In this document: positions 47,884 through 58,364 of the stretch, in pieces
Layout: every line of letters starts with the position of its first letter
Position numbering within the stretch: the first letter of the stretch is position 1
Assembly (NCBI GenBank): GCA_040357565.1
Contig: JBDODJ010000070.1
Strand: one strand, 5' to 3'
Origin: Cercozoa sp. M6MM
Taxonomy: Eukaryota > Endomyxa: Ascetosporea
Length of the DNA stretch: 58,364 nt
Position numbers and translations under genes: made by a program
Notes under the pieces: model-generated
Seen by the model: only the letters and a program-made list of their open reading frames with translations
What the model was told of the DNA's origin: nothing
Databases searched by the model: none

Positions 47884-50169
47884 TCAAGCATCGATAACGT
47901 AAACGAGCGCGATGTGGTCAGGCTCCTGCGTGACCGGGTGTCGCTCCAGTCGCATCGCGAGGTCCGGCCGCTCTTGCACGAGCTCGCGCACGATCTGCCG
48001 ACGCGAGAGGCGCCACTGACCGGTAGGAGTCCGCACGGCGACACCGTGCCACGGCGTGAGCCAGGCATCCCTAGACGACATCATGTGCATGCCTGCAAGC
48101 ACACAGAAGGTTACACATGCCATGCACCAATACAACAATACAACACACGCACGCAAAGCGAACAAACAAACCCAGTTTGGCAGCAGGGTTGCCAGGACGC
48201 TGCGGGTGGATCGACAGACGCACAGCGTGCGGCAAAGCACGTCGAAGCTGTATCATTGGGCGTATCATAAAACGTAAACGATTGAGATGTGCAAAAATCG
48301 AAAGCACTAAGCGACAGAAGATAGACGCACCAGTTCGCCCCAAGCACGGCTACGACGCAGAATTTGCCAGGCAGCTTTGCTCGTGATTTTCTTGTGCTTA
48401 TTGAGCGAAATAGCCGGTTGGCTCAACACGCCTGCCGCAGCGAAACTTTCACAATGACTAAGTTGAAAATTTAAAAATAAAATACCACTGTTCTGCTCCT
48501 CGTCCGACATCTGCTTGATAGTCGGGTAGGCCTGCACGCACGATACGATAACCAACATTCATAAGATGCCAAGTTAAACTGATTTATGCAGACATGAGGG
48601 TACAGGCACGAGATCGATGCGCATGAAACGGTGCAGGCCATTGAAAAGTGCCTCAACGTCGACATCCTTAGCAGCCAACGCCTTGACATCATCCGGCTGT
48701 CCGCCAAAAACGTGCAGTAGTCTGTGTCGCAGCTTGTCACCTGGTCAACACAATTTGTGAAACTTTCTCGTTGTAAAATACGAAAAAATAAAAACCCTCA
48801 GCGCAAAGAGCGTCGGTCGCTTCATCGTTTGTGTGCTGCACGAGCGCCGTGTGCAGCGGAATACCTTGATCGCACACCACCTTGACTGTCGACACACAGA
48901 ACAAAAAAGTCAAGAAACGCGGAATCAACAGAAAAGCACAAAAAACTGAGAACCTGCGCGCAGACGAGTGAGGTGACCCTCAGGGAACTGATGCAACTCG
49001 GCACGCACGCCGACTTCACTGTTGGGACTCTCGTCCGCCTGAACAAGAAACAAAGTTGTCAAAACGACAGTGTAAAAGCAAATAAAGACACCTCTCGAAC
49101 ACGTAGGCGCTCTGAGTCGGTGAGAAGGCTCGTCCACGGAAAGTCTTCGAGAGAGAACCAGCTCAGCTCTCTCGTGGCATCGATTTCGTGGAGCATTTTT
49201 TGGAGGCCTTTGGAGTAGGCCAGAATGTCCTCATCCACGCAATCGACTGAGCAAAGCACACGACATGATTTACATTGTTAAGAGTTAAATCTCGGGCATA
49301 CTGTTGCCGAAAACGCGACCGTCGGAAGCGATGACGATGTGAGCGCCGGGAGTGTACAGTTCCCTCCTACACAAAGAATGAATTGAATGCACTTCAAGCA
49401 TTCTGATGCAAACAAAGGCACCTGATGAAGCGACAGACATCGCGAAGAAAAGCGAGACAGAGTCGCTCGGCCTGATCCGGTACGACACCTAAGACCTTGT
49501 CGCGCGTATTGACAGATTTGCTTGGAAAAGAAGGCATCGTCATAATCTACATTAGCGTTGATACGTTAGCATAACAGCAGAATAAAAAGTGAAGTACAAT
49601 GGGAGCATTGGCGTCCACGAATTCACAAATTCGCGCGAGTTGAAGCGGCTCGCTGTCGACATCGACTTCAGCCGAAATCCTGCAAAGGTCAGACAAAATG
49701 ACACAAATCAGCTGAAGTAGAACATTGATTTATACAGTTCCAAGTCGTCATCCAGACGAAGTGTCGTGTCTCGTTTACCTTTGCTGTCTGTGGCAATGCA
49801 CTGCGGCGTTCTTCGGAAGTGCAACTGCACACTCAAGGATAATTTTCTTTGATTAAACTTACAAGAAACAAACAAATACCAACAATTCGAGAATGCGTCT
49901 CGAAACGTCAGTTTCCCTACGACCAGAGAGTTAACTACTGAGCCGGTTCTTTGACAGAAACAACGTACTTCAACTTGATCGACGAAAGCAGACTGAGGTT
50001 AACATTCAGCTAAACATACAAAACCACAGACAGGAGAAACGCACCTCAGCGACGAAGGCACATGCAAGTTGTTGACATCGAAGTCGGAGTCAGCGGGTTC
50101 CTGCTCGTCCTCACCGAGCGGCAGCGGAATCTTCAGCGCGTCTTCCATCTGCTCGGTCGACAGAACCAT
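47884..50169 (-). CDS. Isocyanide synthase (PvcA/DIT1 family)
   Basis: About eleven exons in phase. Proposed start ATG 50169 (MVLSTEQMEDALKIPLPLGE, acidic), then ETDVSRRILELLLHF, CEFVDANAPI, TMPSFPSKSVNTRDKVLG then VVPDQAERLCLAFL, RELYTPGAHIVIASDGRVFG, VDEDILAYSKGLQKML, LHRFMRIDLAYPTIKQM, ALPHAVRLSIHPQRPGNP and WLTPWHGVAV, ending YVIDA-stop at 47884. The F-P-x-K...VLG..PD.AE, Y-x-PG-x-x-x-x-x-x-DGR/H-V-F, R-LSIHP and TPWHGV blocks are the conserved core of the PvcA/IsnA/DIT1 family. These enzymes turn an amino acid (often Tyr or Trp) and ribulose-5-phosphate into a vinyl isocyanide; yeast DIT1 makes a spore-wall precursor. The partner PvcB-type oxygenase is not next to it. It is divergent from an MFS transporter. 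Substrate cannot be read. Confidence 0.85.
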
Positions 50170-50684
50170 GAAGGGCTTTAAACAGTCGAAACTGAAAACC
50201 AGCGAAAGCAAAAGCCTTTGGCAAAATAAGAAAGAACGAGTCACTGGAACTGCGACTGACGATCAGAAAAAACACCTCATTCGCACATTCGCACGTGAGG
50301 GTTGATTCTCGTAGCCCTCATCCCTTCCCTTAAAAGCCCAAAGATTCTCAGCATGGCGGGATCAGTGATCGCTGACAATCTGACCGAGCCCAGCCGAAGA
50401 TTCGCACTATTTGATCATATGCACCTTGGATGAAGCACGTTTCGCACTGCTGTAGTAACACAACGCTGCGCAGCTGCGTGCAAGCCAAGCACCACTTTTT
50501 TTTCGACTGCACATCCGGCTACAGTACAGATTAAAGGTTATGATGAAAGGTGCATTGAAAGTGCGGCCGTGACTGTGTGTGCACGTGCTTCATCTCAGGC
50601 ATGTACTGATTGATCCAAAGTGCGATATCATTCTACTGGTCAATAAAATAAAAAAGAGGCGGTAAAGCCCAATCGCGCCGAACG
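50170..50684. promoter_or_regulatory. Divergent promoter region of the isocyanide synthase and MFS transporter
   Basis: About 515 bp separate the two start codons. No exon is seen. A shared promoter would allow joint control of synthesis and transport. Confidence 0.5.
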
Positions 50685-52944
50685 ATGGACAAACTTGAGT
50701 GGACGGTGCTCCTGCTGCTGTCGTTCGTGCCGCTGGCATGGTCGGTGTTTGAGGCGGTGCATCTGCCGTACATGTCGAAGCACCTCACCAGCAATTACGG
50801 AGTCAGTGCGAATGCCGTGGCCTGGCTCTTCGCAATTTAGTATGTTGGTCCTTTCGTTGTGTTACCCTACCCCGCATCTCGCAGCTCATTGATGACGGTG
50901 GTCCTGGGTGCACCAGTGGGCTATCTGCTGGATCACCCGAAGATATCACGCATGCTGCTGCTGTCGGGCGGTACACTGGCTCTGACGCTGTCGACGGTGT
51001 TTTTCGGTCTCAGTGAGCACTCACTGTGGCAACTATTCGTCAGTCGGTCACTGCAAGGTGTGTTTTTTCTGTCACTCCATGTGGTATACACCTTGATTTA
51101 ACTCTGCTCATCCTAGGTGCTGCCTACGCGTTTGCGGGCGGTGCTACCTACGCGTGTGCCGCCGAGTGGTTCCCGCAGGATGCCACGCGCGTGCTAGGCG
51201 TACTCGAGTTGTCCAGCGGCATTGGCTACGTATCTAACCTTCTGTTTACCTTCCGTTGTGCTTCTTTTGTGCTTCTTTTGTGCTGCTCCTTACTTCTATT
51301 CCCTTTTCCGCCGTTGCTGTGCAGATGATCGGTCCGGTGGTGGGTGGCAATGTCTACACACATGCCGGTGACAGGTATGCAGAGTCCTGTCTCTTTCAGT
51401 GTGTTCAAACCTTTGTTTCGCAGTTTCGTGTGGCCGTACATGGCTGTGTCGGCGGCGACTCTGGTCTTGTGAGTTTGTGTGCATGTGCGTTTCCCAATTG
51501 GGATCCTCTGTCTCTTTCGTGTAGGATATTGCCTGTGTTCTTCGCACTGCATGTGCTGAAAAAGCGACTGTTGGAGCGGCGATGCACGGCATCAGAAGAG
51601 ACGCGATCGATCGGCAGCATTGCTAATTCGCATGAAGTCGAAGGTGAACAAGAAGGCGAAGTTGAGGTCGAAGGTCCATCCATCAACAACCACGACGAGG
51701 ATGATCTCACGTCGACACTGCTGCCTTCGCAGGGTAGGCCTCCGCTTGTCTGGCTACAGTTTGCACCTGTACATTTGTGCCGGACATACAGCCGAAGCGG
51801 AGGAGAAACCCGCAGTGTCATTGTGGTCGCCATCGATGCTACTGACGGCAGTGATGGCACTCCTGGCTGCCTTCACGTTGGCCGCCTTCCTGCCTTTCAT
51901 TTCGCATCAGGTTCTTTCACTTCCTTTGCCTATTTTGGCTCTTTTGGCCCTGTCAACTTACCCTCTTCCCTTGGGATAGTTGGAATGGCTTCTGGATGCT
52001 TCCGAAGACACGGTCGGTTGGGCACTCATGGTGCAGGCGCTGTCGTATTCGCTGTTTGCGCCGCTCGTGTCGGATGTCATGCTTGGCCGCCTGGGTCTGT
52101 CGCTGCCGATGTGTTGTACTCTTCCATTTCGCCCCCCCCCCCCCATAAACATTCATTTAATGGCCTGACAGTGAGTGTGGGTGGACTTGTGTTCTCTGCG
52201 GGTACTCTGTGTGCCACGCCGTCGCCTGTCCTGGTGGCTGCCTTGGGTACCAAACATACAAGATCGCCATCTGACATGCTTTAATTGTTGAGAACACAGG
52301 TGGACAAAGCAATCTCAAGCGGGGTTGGACGTGGTTCGTTGTGCTGTTGGGTCATTTGCTGCAAGGCATCGGACAGGCTCGTACTGCTTTTCTTGTCCTG
52401 TGGAAAAGTGTAAAGCCTCAACCATTCCTCTGTAGCTATGATTGTGTGCGTGCTGCCGCTCATGCTGCGACTGATGGCACCGAAAAACACCACCGACGGC
52501 GATGGTGTCGAAGTCTTCACTGAGGATGACCAGGGTACCCACTCTTAAAAGAACCCACTGTTAAAGGAACCCACTTTAAAAGAACCCACTTTTAAAAGAA
52601 AGGATGGAGTAAACTGTACTGGTGCTTTCAGAGTCACAAACTACAGCGAAATCGGAGAAAGAAAGCGACGACAACAGCGGCAAAGTCTCCTCGCTTTTCA
52701 ATGCCGCGTAACTTCTTTCTGTCTCTTTGCCGTTTGTTCTACTCTTGTTTGTAGCTACAATGCCGGCAAGGTGTTCGGACCGATCCTCGGTGCGCTGCTC
52801 GTCGGTGACATTGCCTCTGGCGACGATGCCGTGTTCGAGTCGTCGCCCGGTGACAGGCTAGGCTTTGCATGGACCATGACCCTGCTGGCTGGCATCACAA
52901 TTTTGCTCTCCGTGCTGTTCCCGTTCACGGTGCGCGTGCGATAA
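50685..52944 (+). CDS. Major facilitator superfamily transporter
   Basis: From the ATG at 50685 (MDKLEWTVLLLLSFVPLAWS) splicing gives hydrophobic helices with MFS hallmarks: GAPVGYLLDHPKISR (the loop 2-3 G-x-x-x-D-x-x-x-R motif), LFVSRSLQGAAYAFAGGATY, GPVVGGNVYTHAGD (motif C-like), a long acidic central loop (EVEGEQEGEVEVEG), and a second half including LLAAFTLAAFLPFISHQ and AYNAGKVFGPILGALLVG, ending FTVRVR-stop at 52944. The layout fits a 12-helix drug:H+ antiporter or VMAT-like exporter. Middle exons around 52.1-52.5 kb are least certain. Because it shares a promoter region with the isocyanide synthase, the product of that enzyme or a metal complex of it is a reasonable, unproven, substrate. 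Confidence 0.82.
52535..52602. repeat. Tandem AAAAGAACCCACTTT-type units in an MFS intron
   Basis: About five imperfect copies of a 15-17 bp unit (AAAGAACCCACT core) sit in an intron of the transporter gene. Confidence 0.85.
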
Positions 52945-53202
52945 ATCGTGGTTAATACACTGCGAGCGGCCGGGCTTGGGAATCCAGTTATTTATCCCCG
53001 ATCGTATCGCTGCCTAAAACTCTAAAGTTCGTCAAAATTCGCGCCCTGAGTGCTTTCCCTCGAGGCAGACTGATCGATCATGGCCAAAGTCGAGTACGGT
53101 ACCGTAAATTTAGAGATAGCCTCCTGGGTGGGCGATCACATCAACGTAATATGTCCGTCGATCTAATTGCGATCACATTAATGGCTCCCGTACTACGCTG
53201 CG

Positions 53203-54997
53203 CTACTTGGGGGCGATGTCGGTCTCGGCGACAGGTACCTCGGCCTTTGACGTCTTCTTGGTGCTTTCCCTCGAGTCAGACTGCCACGTTCTATCGACGT
53301 CGGCAACGTCTCGGAGGCCATCGTCATCCTTGAAGCTTGAAGAAGCAAGATCAAGGTCATTGAGGTCATCCAGATCGTCAAGATCGTCAAGATCGTCGAG
53401 ATCGTCGAGATCGTCGAAGTCAGCAACGGAAAGCGTATCACCAACGCTCTTTTTTGGAAGTCTTGCTTCTCGCAGCATCTCTTGGTACTTCATTAGGAAC
53501 TCGACTTGCTATACAAACGAAAAGCGTTAAGGCTGTTATTTGTTATAATAACTGGATTTTACATGCTTTGGCTCGAGTTGTTTTGAAGTCAGATTGAGTG
53601 CTTCGAGCGCTTCCTGCGTTAAATTTTGGAAGATTAAAGTCGTTTGAATTCACTTTGAAAGAAGAAGACTACCTCAAGTGCCTTGGCGGCCGTATCGGCC
53701 GTCGGAAACTTGTCCGCTTGTTCTTCCTCCTCTTCGTCTACATCACCGTACAGCTCGAAGAACGAATCCTCCGAATCCTCCGGTAACTCTGCTTCGCCCA
53801 CTGCAAGCGAGACTAAAACCACAAAGAACACTCTGACACCAAGTTCTTGCAGAAATACCACTCGGGTCAAATCGCACGTAAACTTCGGCATCATCCAAAT
53901 TGACTTCAGTGAGCAAATAACCGAGCGACGCGCAGTGATCAATGTAGCTCGCCAAGAACTCCGCTTGGTTCTGTTGCACCTCCGACCAATCCAAAAACGA
54001 CAACTTTGGCACGTTGACAAACGTTTTCTCCTCCTGCGTTCAAAAATCAATCATGCATTTAACGGAAAAATTAGCGGAAGAACTGGCGGGAGGAAGATAT
54101 ACAAGCATCGACTCGATTGCAGCCAACTCCGTGCGCGGCCAAGGACTCCTACGGAGGATAGAATATTTGAAAGCAAAAGACTAATTTGATTGACTCTGCG
54201 GAGCTTATGGTACGGTTTCGCGCCTTTGAGCACGCCCTCGTACCTCTCAGCCAGGATCTCCCAAGCCTGCAAAGCAAAAAGTAAAACAAAAAAAGAACAC
54301 ATGGGAGAATCCAGACCTCTCGATGTCGCTTGACTTGCGGGAAGTTGTCGATGTCCTCACCGGACTTGGCAACCCTAAACGCATTAATTGTTTAAATAAA
54401 AGCACGCAAGAGAGGAAGAATATACTTCATCTGCGCAACCATGGCCGAATGAAGGTTTTTGCTGAGCCGAACTTTGCACGGGACTTTCGCAATAACCTGT
54501 GCAGTTCAAAAAAGCAGAAAATAAAACGAAGAAGAACAAGGTACGGCAAAACTACCTTGCCCTCATCGAGAACAACCTTGAGTTTGTCCGGAATATCCTT
54601 CTCCACGTGAAACTTCTCCAACGAACCCTGCTGACCAATTTCTGTGAGCAAAACAGAAGAAACTAAACAAATTGACGAGAGAACTTACCCTCCAGAACTG
54701 CAGCAGAAGCGATGACAAAGTCGCACGCTGAACTGACACCTTGCCGTGCTTTGACTTGCGCACGTGCAGTGGTGTTTCTGCATACTGTGGAAGCACAACA
54801 CACACACTTACATGTGCACTTCTACTCAAGTAATGCGCATGGCACGGACCCGACTGTTGAAGAAAGGTAGCATGGCACGTGGGTCTATTAAAATCGCAAC
54901 CATTAATCAGAACTGTAAATTCCTTCTTGCGTCGGAAATTACCGGCATATCGGCGGCGATGCGCGGATTTCACCGCTCGCAAAACGGCTGGCCTCAT
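53203..54997 (-). CDS. Acidic protein of unrecognised family with a DDL repeat
   Basis: About nine exons splice in frame from the ATG at 54997 (MRPAVLRAVKSAHRRRYA, very basic, possibly an organelle-targeting sequence) after a long first intron (about 150 bp). The body reads CDFVIASAAVLEEIGQQGSL, KLKVVLDEGKVIAKVPCKVR, REAWEILAERYEGVLKGAKP, FLDWSEVQQNQAEFLASYID and HQVEFLMKYQEMLREARLPK, then an acidic stretch (EDSEDSFFELYGDVDEEEEE) and a run of Asp-Asp-Leu repeats coded by 9-bp tandem GATCGTCAA-type units (53360-53420 on +), ending ETDIAPK-stop at 53203. I do not recognise the family. It is divergent from the XRCC2-like gene (192 bp) and tail-to-tail with the MFS gene. Confidence 0.6.
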
Positions 54998-55189
54998 GTT
55001 TAACGTAGCTCGGACGCCGTTACACAAAATTGCTTGCGCTAAGGTGACAAAGGAATTCTCAGTGTATTTTGTTAAGGCTGCGCTAAGCCTGTTTGTTCTG
55101 TCTCGGGCTGCCAGTTTCTGGTTTAATGAGTGGCACTATGGGCTTTCAATGAGAAGTAGAGTACATTCAAGTTGGTAGAAACTTGAACA
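54998..55189. promoter_or_regulatory. Short divergent promoter region
   Basis: About 192 bp between the start codons of the acidic protein gene and the XRCC2-like gene. Confidence 0.45.
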
Positions 55190-56324
55190 ATGCGACAGCG
55201 GTTGCACTGTGGTTTCGCGCCACTGGATGCATTTGGTACTTCTTACTGAAGCATCCTATGGCACGAGTTTGTGCAGAATATGGGCTGACCTAGGTGTCGG
55301 ACATGGCGATGTTGTGCTCTTCGAAGGACCTCAGGGTATACGGGTGCTCGGAACATGTTTGTTTTTTTTTTCAGTGTGTTCATTTAGACACATCAAAGAG
55401 CAGGATACTGCAGCAGTTGGCAGTGGTCTGTGCTCTGCCCGAGTCGCTTGGAGGTACTGTAGTTTTGAGGTGTTTGCACCTTGCCTATAGACACGTGTTC
55501 AGGAAGAAACAGACCGGTGGTGGTCGTTGACGTGTTCGCACAGTGGGACACTCACGTCCTCCGGCGTGTTATTGGTGCCATCGTGCGCACGTGTCACGCC
55601 AACAGTCAGACTGGCACAGATGGCACAGACAGCAACAGCGATCATAACATCGATCAGATAATCAATGACATCATGCAACACATCAGCATTCTACAAGTTT
55701 TCGAACTGCAGGATATTCTACAGGTATGTTTAGAGCGGCTTTAGAGTGGCTTTTCTGGCTGGAACAGCTGTTCCCATCATTTTTCTTTCCTCAGGCAGTG
55801 AAGGATGTGAATCTGTCACAGACAGGATTATTCGTCTTTGACGGTACCGTTTCCAGCGGTTCATTGGTCTGCCGGATTATGTCTATAGGTGTGGATGCTC
55901 ATTTTTGGCGCCGTCGTCGCCGGAAAGAGGACAGCATCATCGCACAAGAGTTGCTGAAAGCGCTTGCTTCGCGGTAGGCTGTTTTCTTGTGCCTTTCTGC
56001 TGTATCCTTCTGCTGCTAAGTCACTTCTCTCGATCTTCAGATATGCGAGTAATGGCAACAACTACGAGAACAGTGTTGGCATGGTAACGGCACTGAGCGC
56101 GACGATTCGATTTAAACGCAACTTGAAACTGCTGCAACGCAAGGGTACACAATCATTTGTTTGCTTGTCGTATCGCAGGAAACCCAGGTGTTCTGCAGGT
56201 TACTGTGACTCGACTGTGTTCGAACGAAATGTTCCAATGCAAAGAGCTGTGTCGCTGCGTGTGCTGTTGCGGCGCGTGGATGGTTTTCATCTTTTGTTTC
56301 GCAGAAACGCAGACCTTGAGTTGA
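55190..56324 (+). CDS. XRCC2: XRCC2-like RAD51 paralogue
   Basis: The ATG at 55190 starts MRQRLHCGFAPLDAFGVGHG, like the G..LD..L.GG...G entry to RecA-fold proteins. Next come DVVLFEGPQDTSKSRILQQL (human XRCC2: ILEFHGPEGTGKTEMLYHL), VVCALPESLGG, RPVVVVDVFAQWDTHVLRRV (human: VLFIDTDYHFDMLRLV), SILQVFELQDILQ, and LFVFDGVDAHFWRRRRRKED (human: LLILDSLSAFYWIDRV) as the Walker B region. XRCC2 works with other RAD51 paralogues in homologous recombination. The Walker A loop is degenerate (GPQDTSKS: Ser where the invariant Gly should be), as tolerated in XRCC2. The last exons are uncertain: the stop may be at 56322-56324 or a further exon may run to about 56452. Confidence 0.68.
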
Positions 56325-56871
56325 TGCGATTTGGGCAGATGGTGGTGTTGAGGCTAAAATCGAGGACCTGCGGGCAAGTCATTCGAGGTTTAAGGTACAT
56401 TCAGCATCGCGTTCGAATGCCAGTGTTACTGTCCTGGGTGTCTTCTTCTTAAAGCTGGACGGCAAGCTCCCGCCACCAACAGCGACGGTTTCTGCAATCG
56501 ATTCATTCCTTTTCGATCACGTCTTTTCATGAGATATGAGATGACCACGCTAACCGAGGACTTAGAAACTGTATCTATCATAGCAGATACACATACAGTA
56601 CCGTACAGCACAATGCGGACGCAGGAGGAGGTAGATTAAAAACTCCTTTGCTGACTGATACCGCACCCTTAACGACAGGCACCAAAACGAGTTCAACTCT
56701 TGTCGGCTGGCTGTGTCTCTTGTGCACTCCAGTAGCTTAGCATTAAGCTCAGAGCTCAACAGCACTGATTTAAGAGCCGTAGGAATAAGCTTGCACGTGC
56801 AAGTTTCTGAAATATTGATCAGGAAAAGTTTCAAAAACAGCGAAATAACGAGCATTTCGACATAAGCCGCG
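56325..56871. other. Intergenic region before the vacuolar sorting receptor gene
   Basis: About 547 bp between tandem + genes; the first 130 bp may still belong to the XRCC2-like gene. I see no RNA gene or other exon. Confidence 0.4.

Positions 56872-58364
<1,493 letters not shown>

Noticed and set aside
51256..52284. 342-codon plus-strand frame in the MFS gene
   Set aside because: It mixes true exons with introns and loses the membrane-helix frame; the spliced model is preferred.

Overview
The window is nuclear DNA from an intron-rich, gene-dense unicellular eukaryote. Almost every gene is cut by short GT-AG introns of about 40-100 bp, intergenic gaps are mostly 100-800 bp, and the products are eukaryotic: heterotrimeric G-alpha, RasGEF, actin, TRPML channel, BCAS3, Argonaute and a cellular RNA-dependent RNA polymerase. 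The actin reads most like amorphean actins (amoebozoan/animal type), and a TPTE-like phosphatase, TRPML and G-alpha fit that. A plant-type vacuolar sorting receptor and a cellular RdRP show it is not an animal. I cannot name the species. All gene models were built by eye from reading frame, splice phase and family motifs, so exon edges are approximate.

Layout. 0-18.3 kb holds several phosphoinositide, endomembrane and housekeeping genes: C-terminal half of a PTEN/TPTE-like phosphatase (+), TRPML/mucolipin channel (-), a small membrane protein (+), an NT-C2 (EHBP1/EEIG1-like) protein (-), a prolyl-hydroxylase-like 2OG oxygenase (+), BCAS3-like WD40 protein (-), a dual-PH protein (+) and S-adenosylmethionine decarboxylase (-). 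19-33 kb: G-alpha (+), a SERP/RAMP4-like protein (+), a large signal peptide-DOMON-cytochrome b561-cytochrome b5-FNR fusion (-), a RasGEF (+) and actin (+, with a small assembly gap).

33.5-47.6 kb is an RNA-silencing locus. An RNA-dependent RNA polymerase appears to be fused in frame to a C-terminal DExH helicase (-), and it sits head-to-head with an Argonaute/Piwi-type gene (+) across about 270 bp. The Argonaute seems to lack the slicer residues. 47.9-52.9 kb is a second head-to-head pair: a PvcA/DIT1-type isocyanide synthase (-) and an MFS transporter (+), which looks like a minimal biosynthesis-plus-export cluster. The right end carries an unrecognised acidic protein (-), an XRCC2-like RAD51 paralogue (+) and the start of a vacuolar sorting receptor (+, runs off the window).

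Genes alternate strand almost strictly, giving many head-to-head pairs with short shared promoters. Introns carry C-runs on the sense strand, CA/TG microsatellites and local tandem duplications. A diverged, hairpin-forming repeat lies in three tail-to-tail intergenic spaces. The most notable findings are the RdRP-helicase fusion beside Argonaute, the five-part redox fusion, and the isocyanide synthase/MFS pair.
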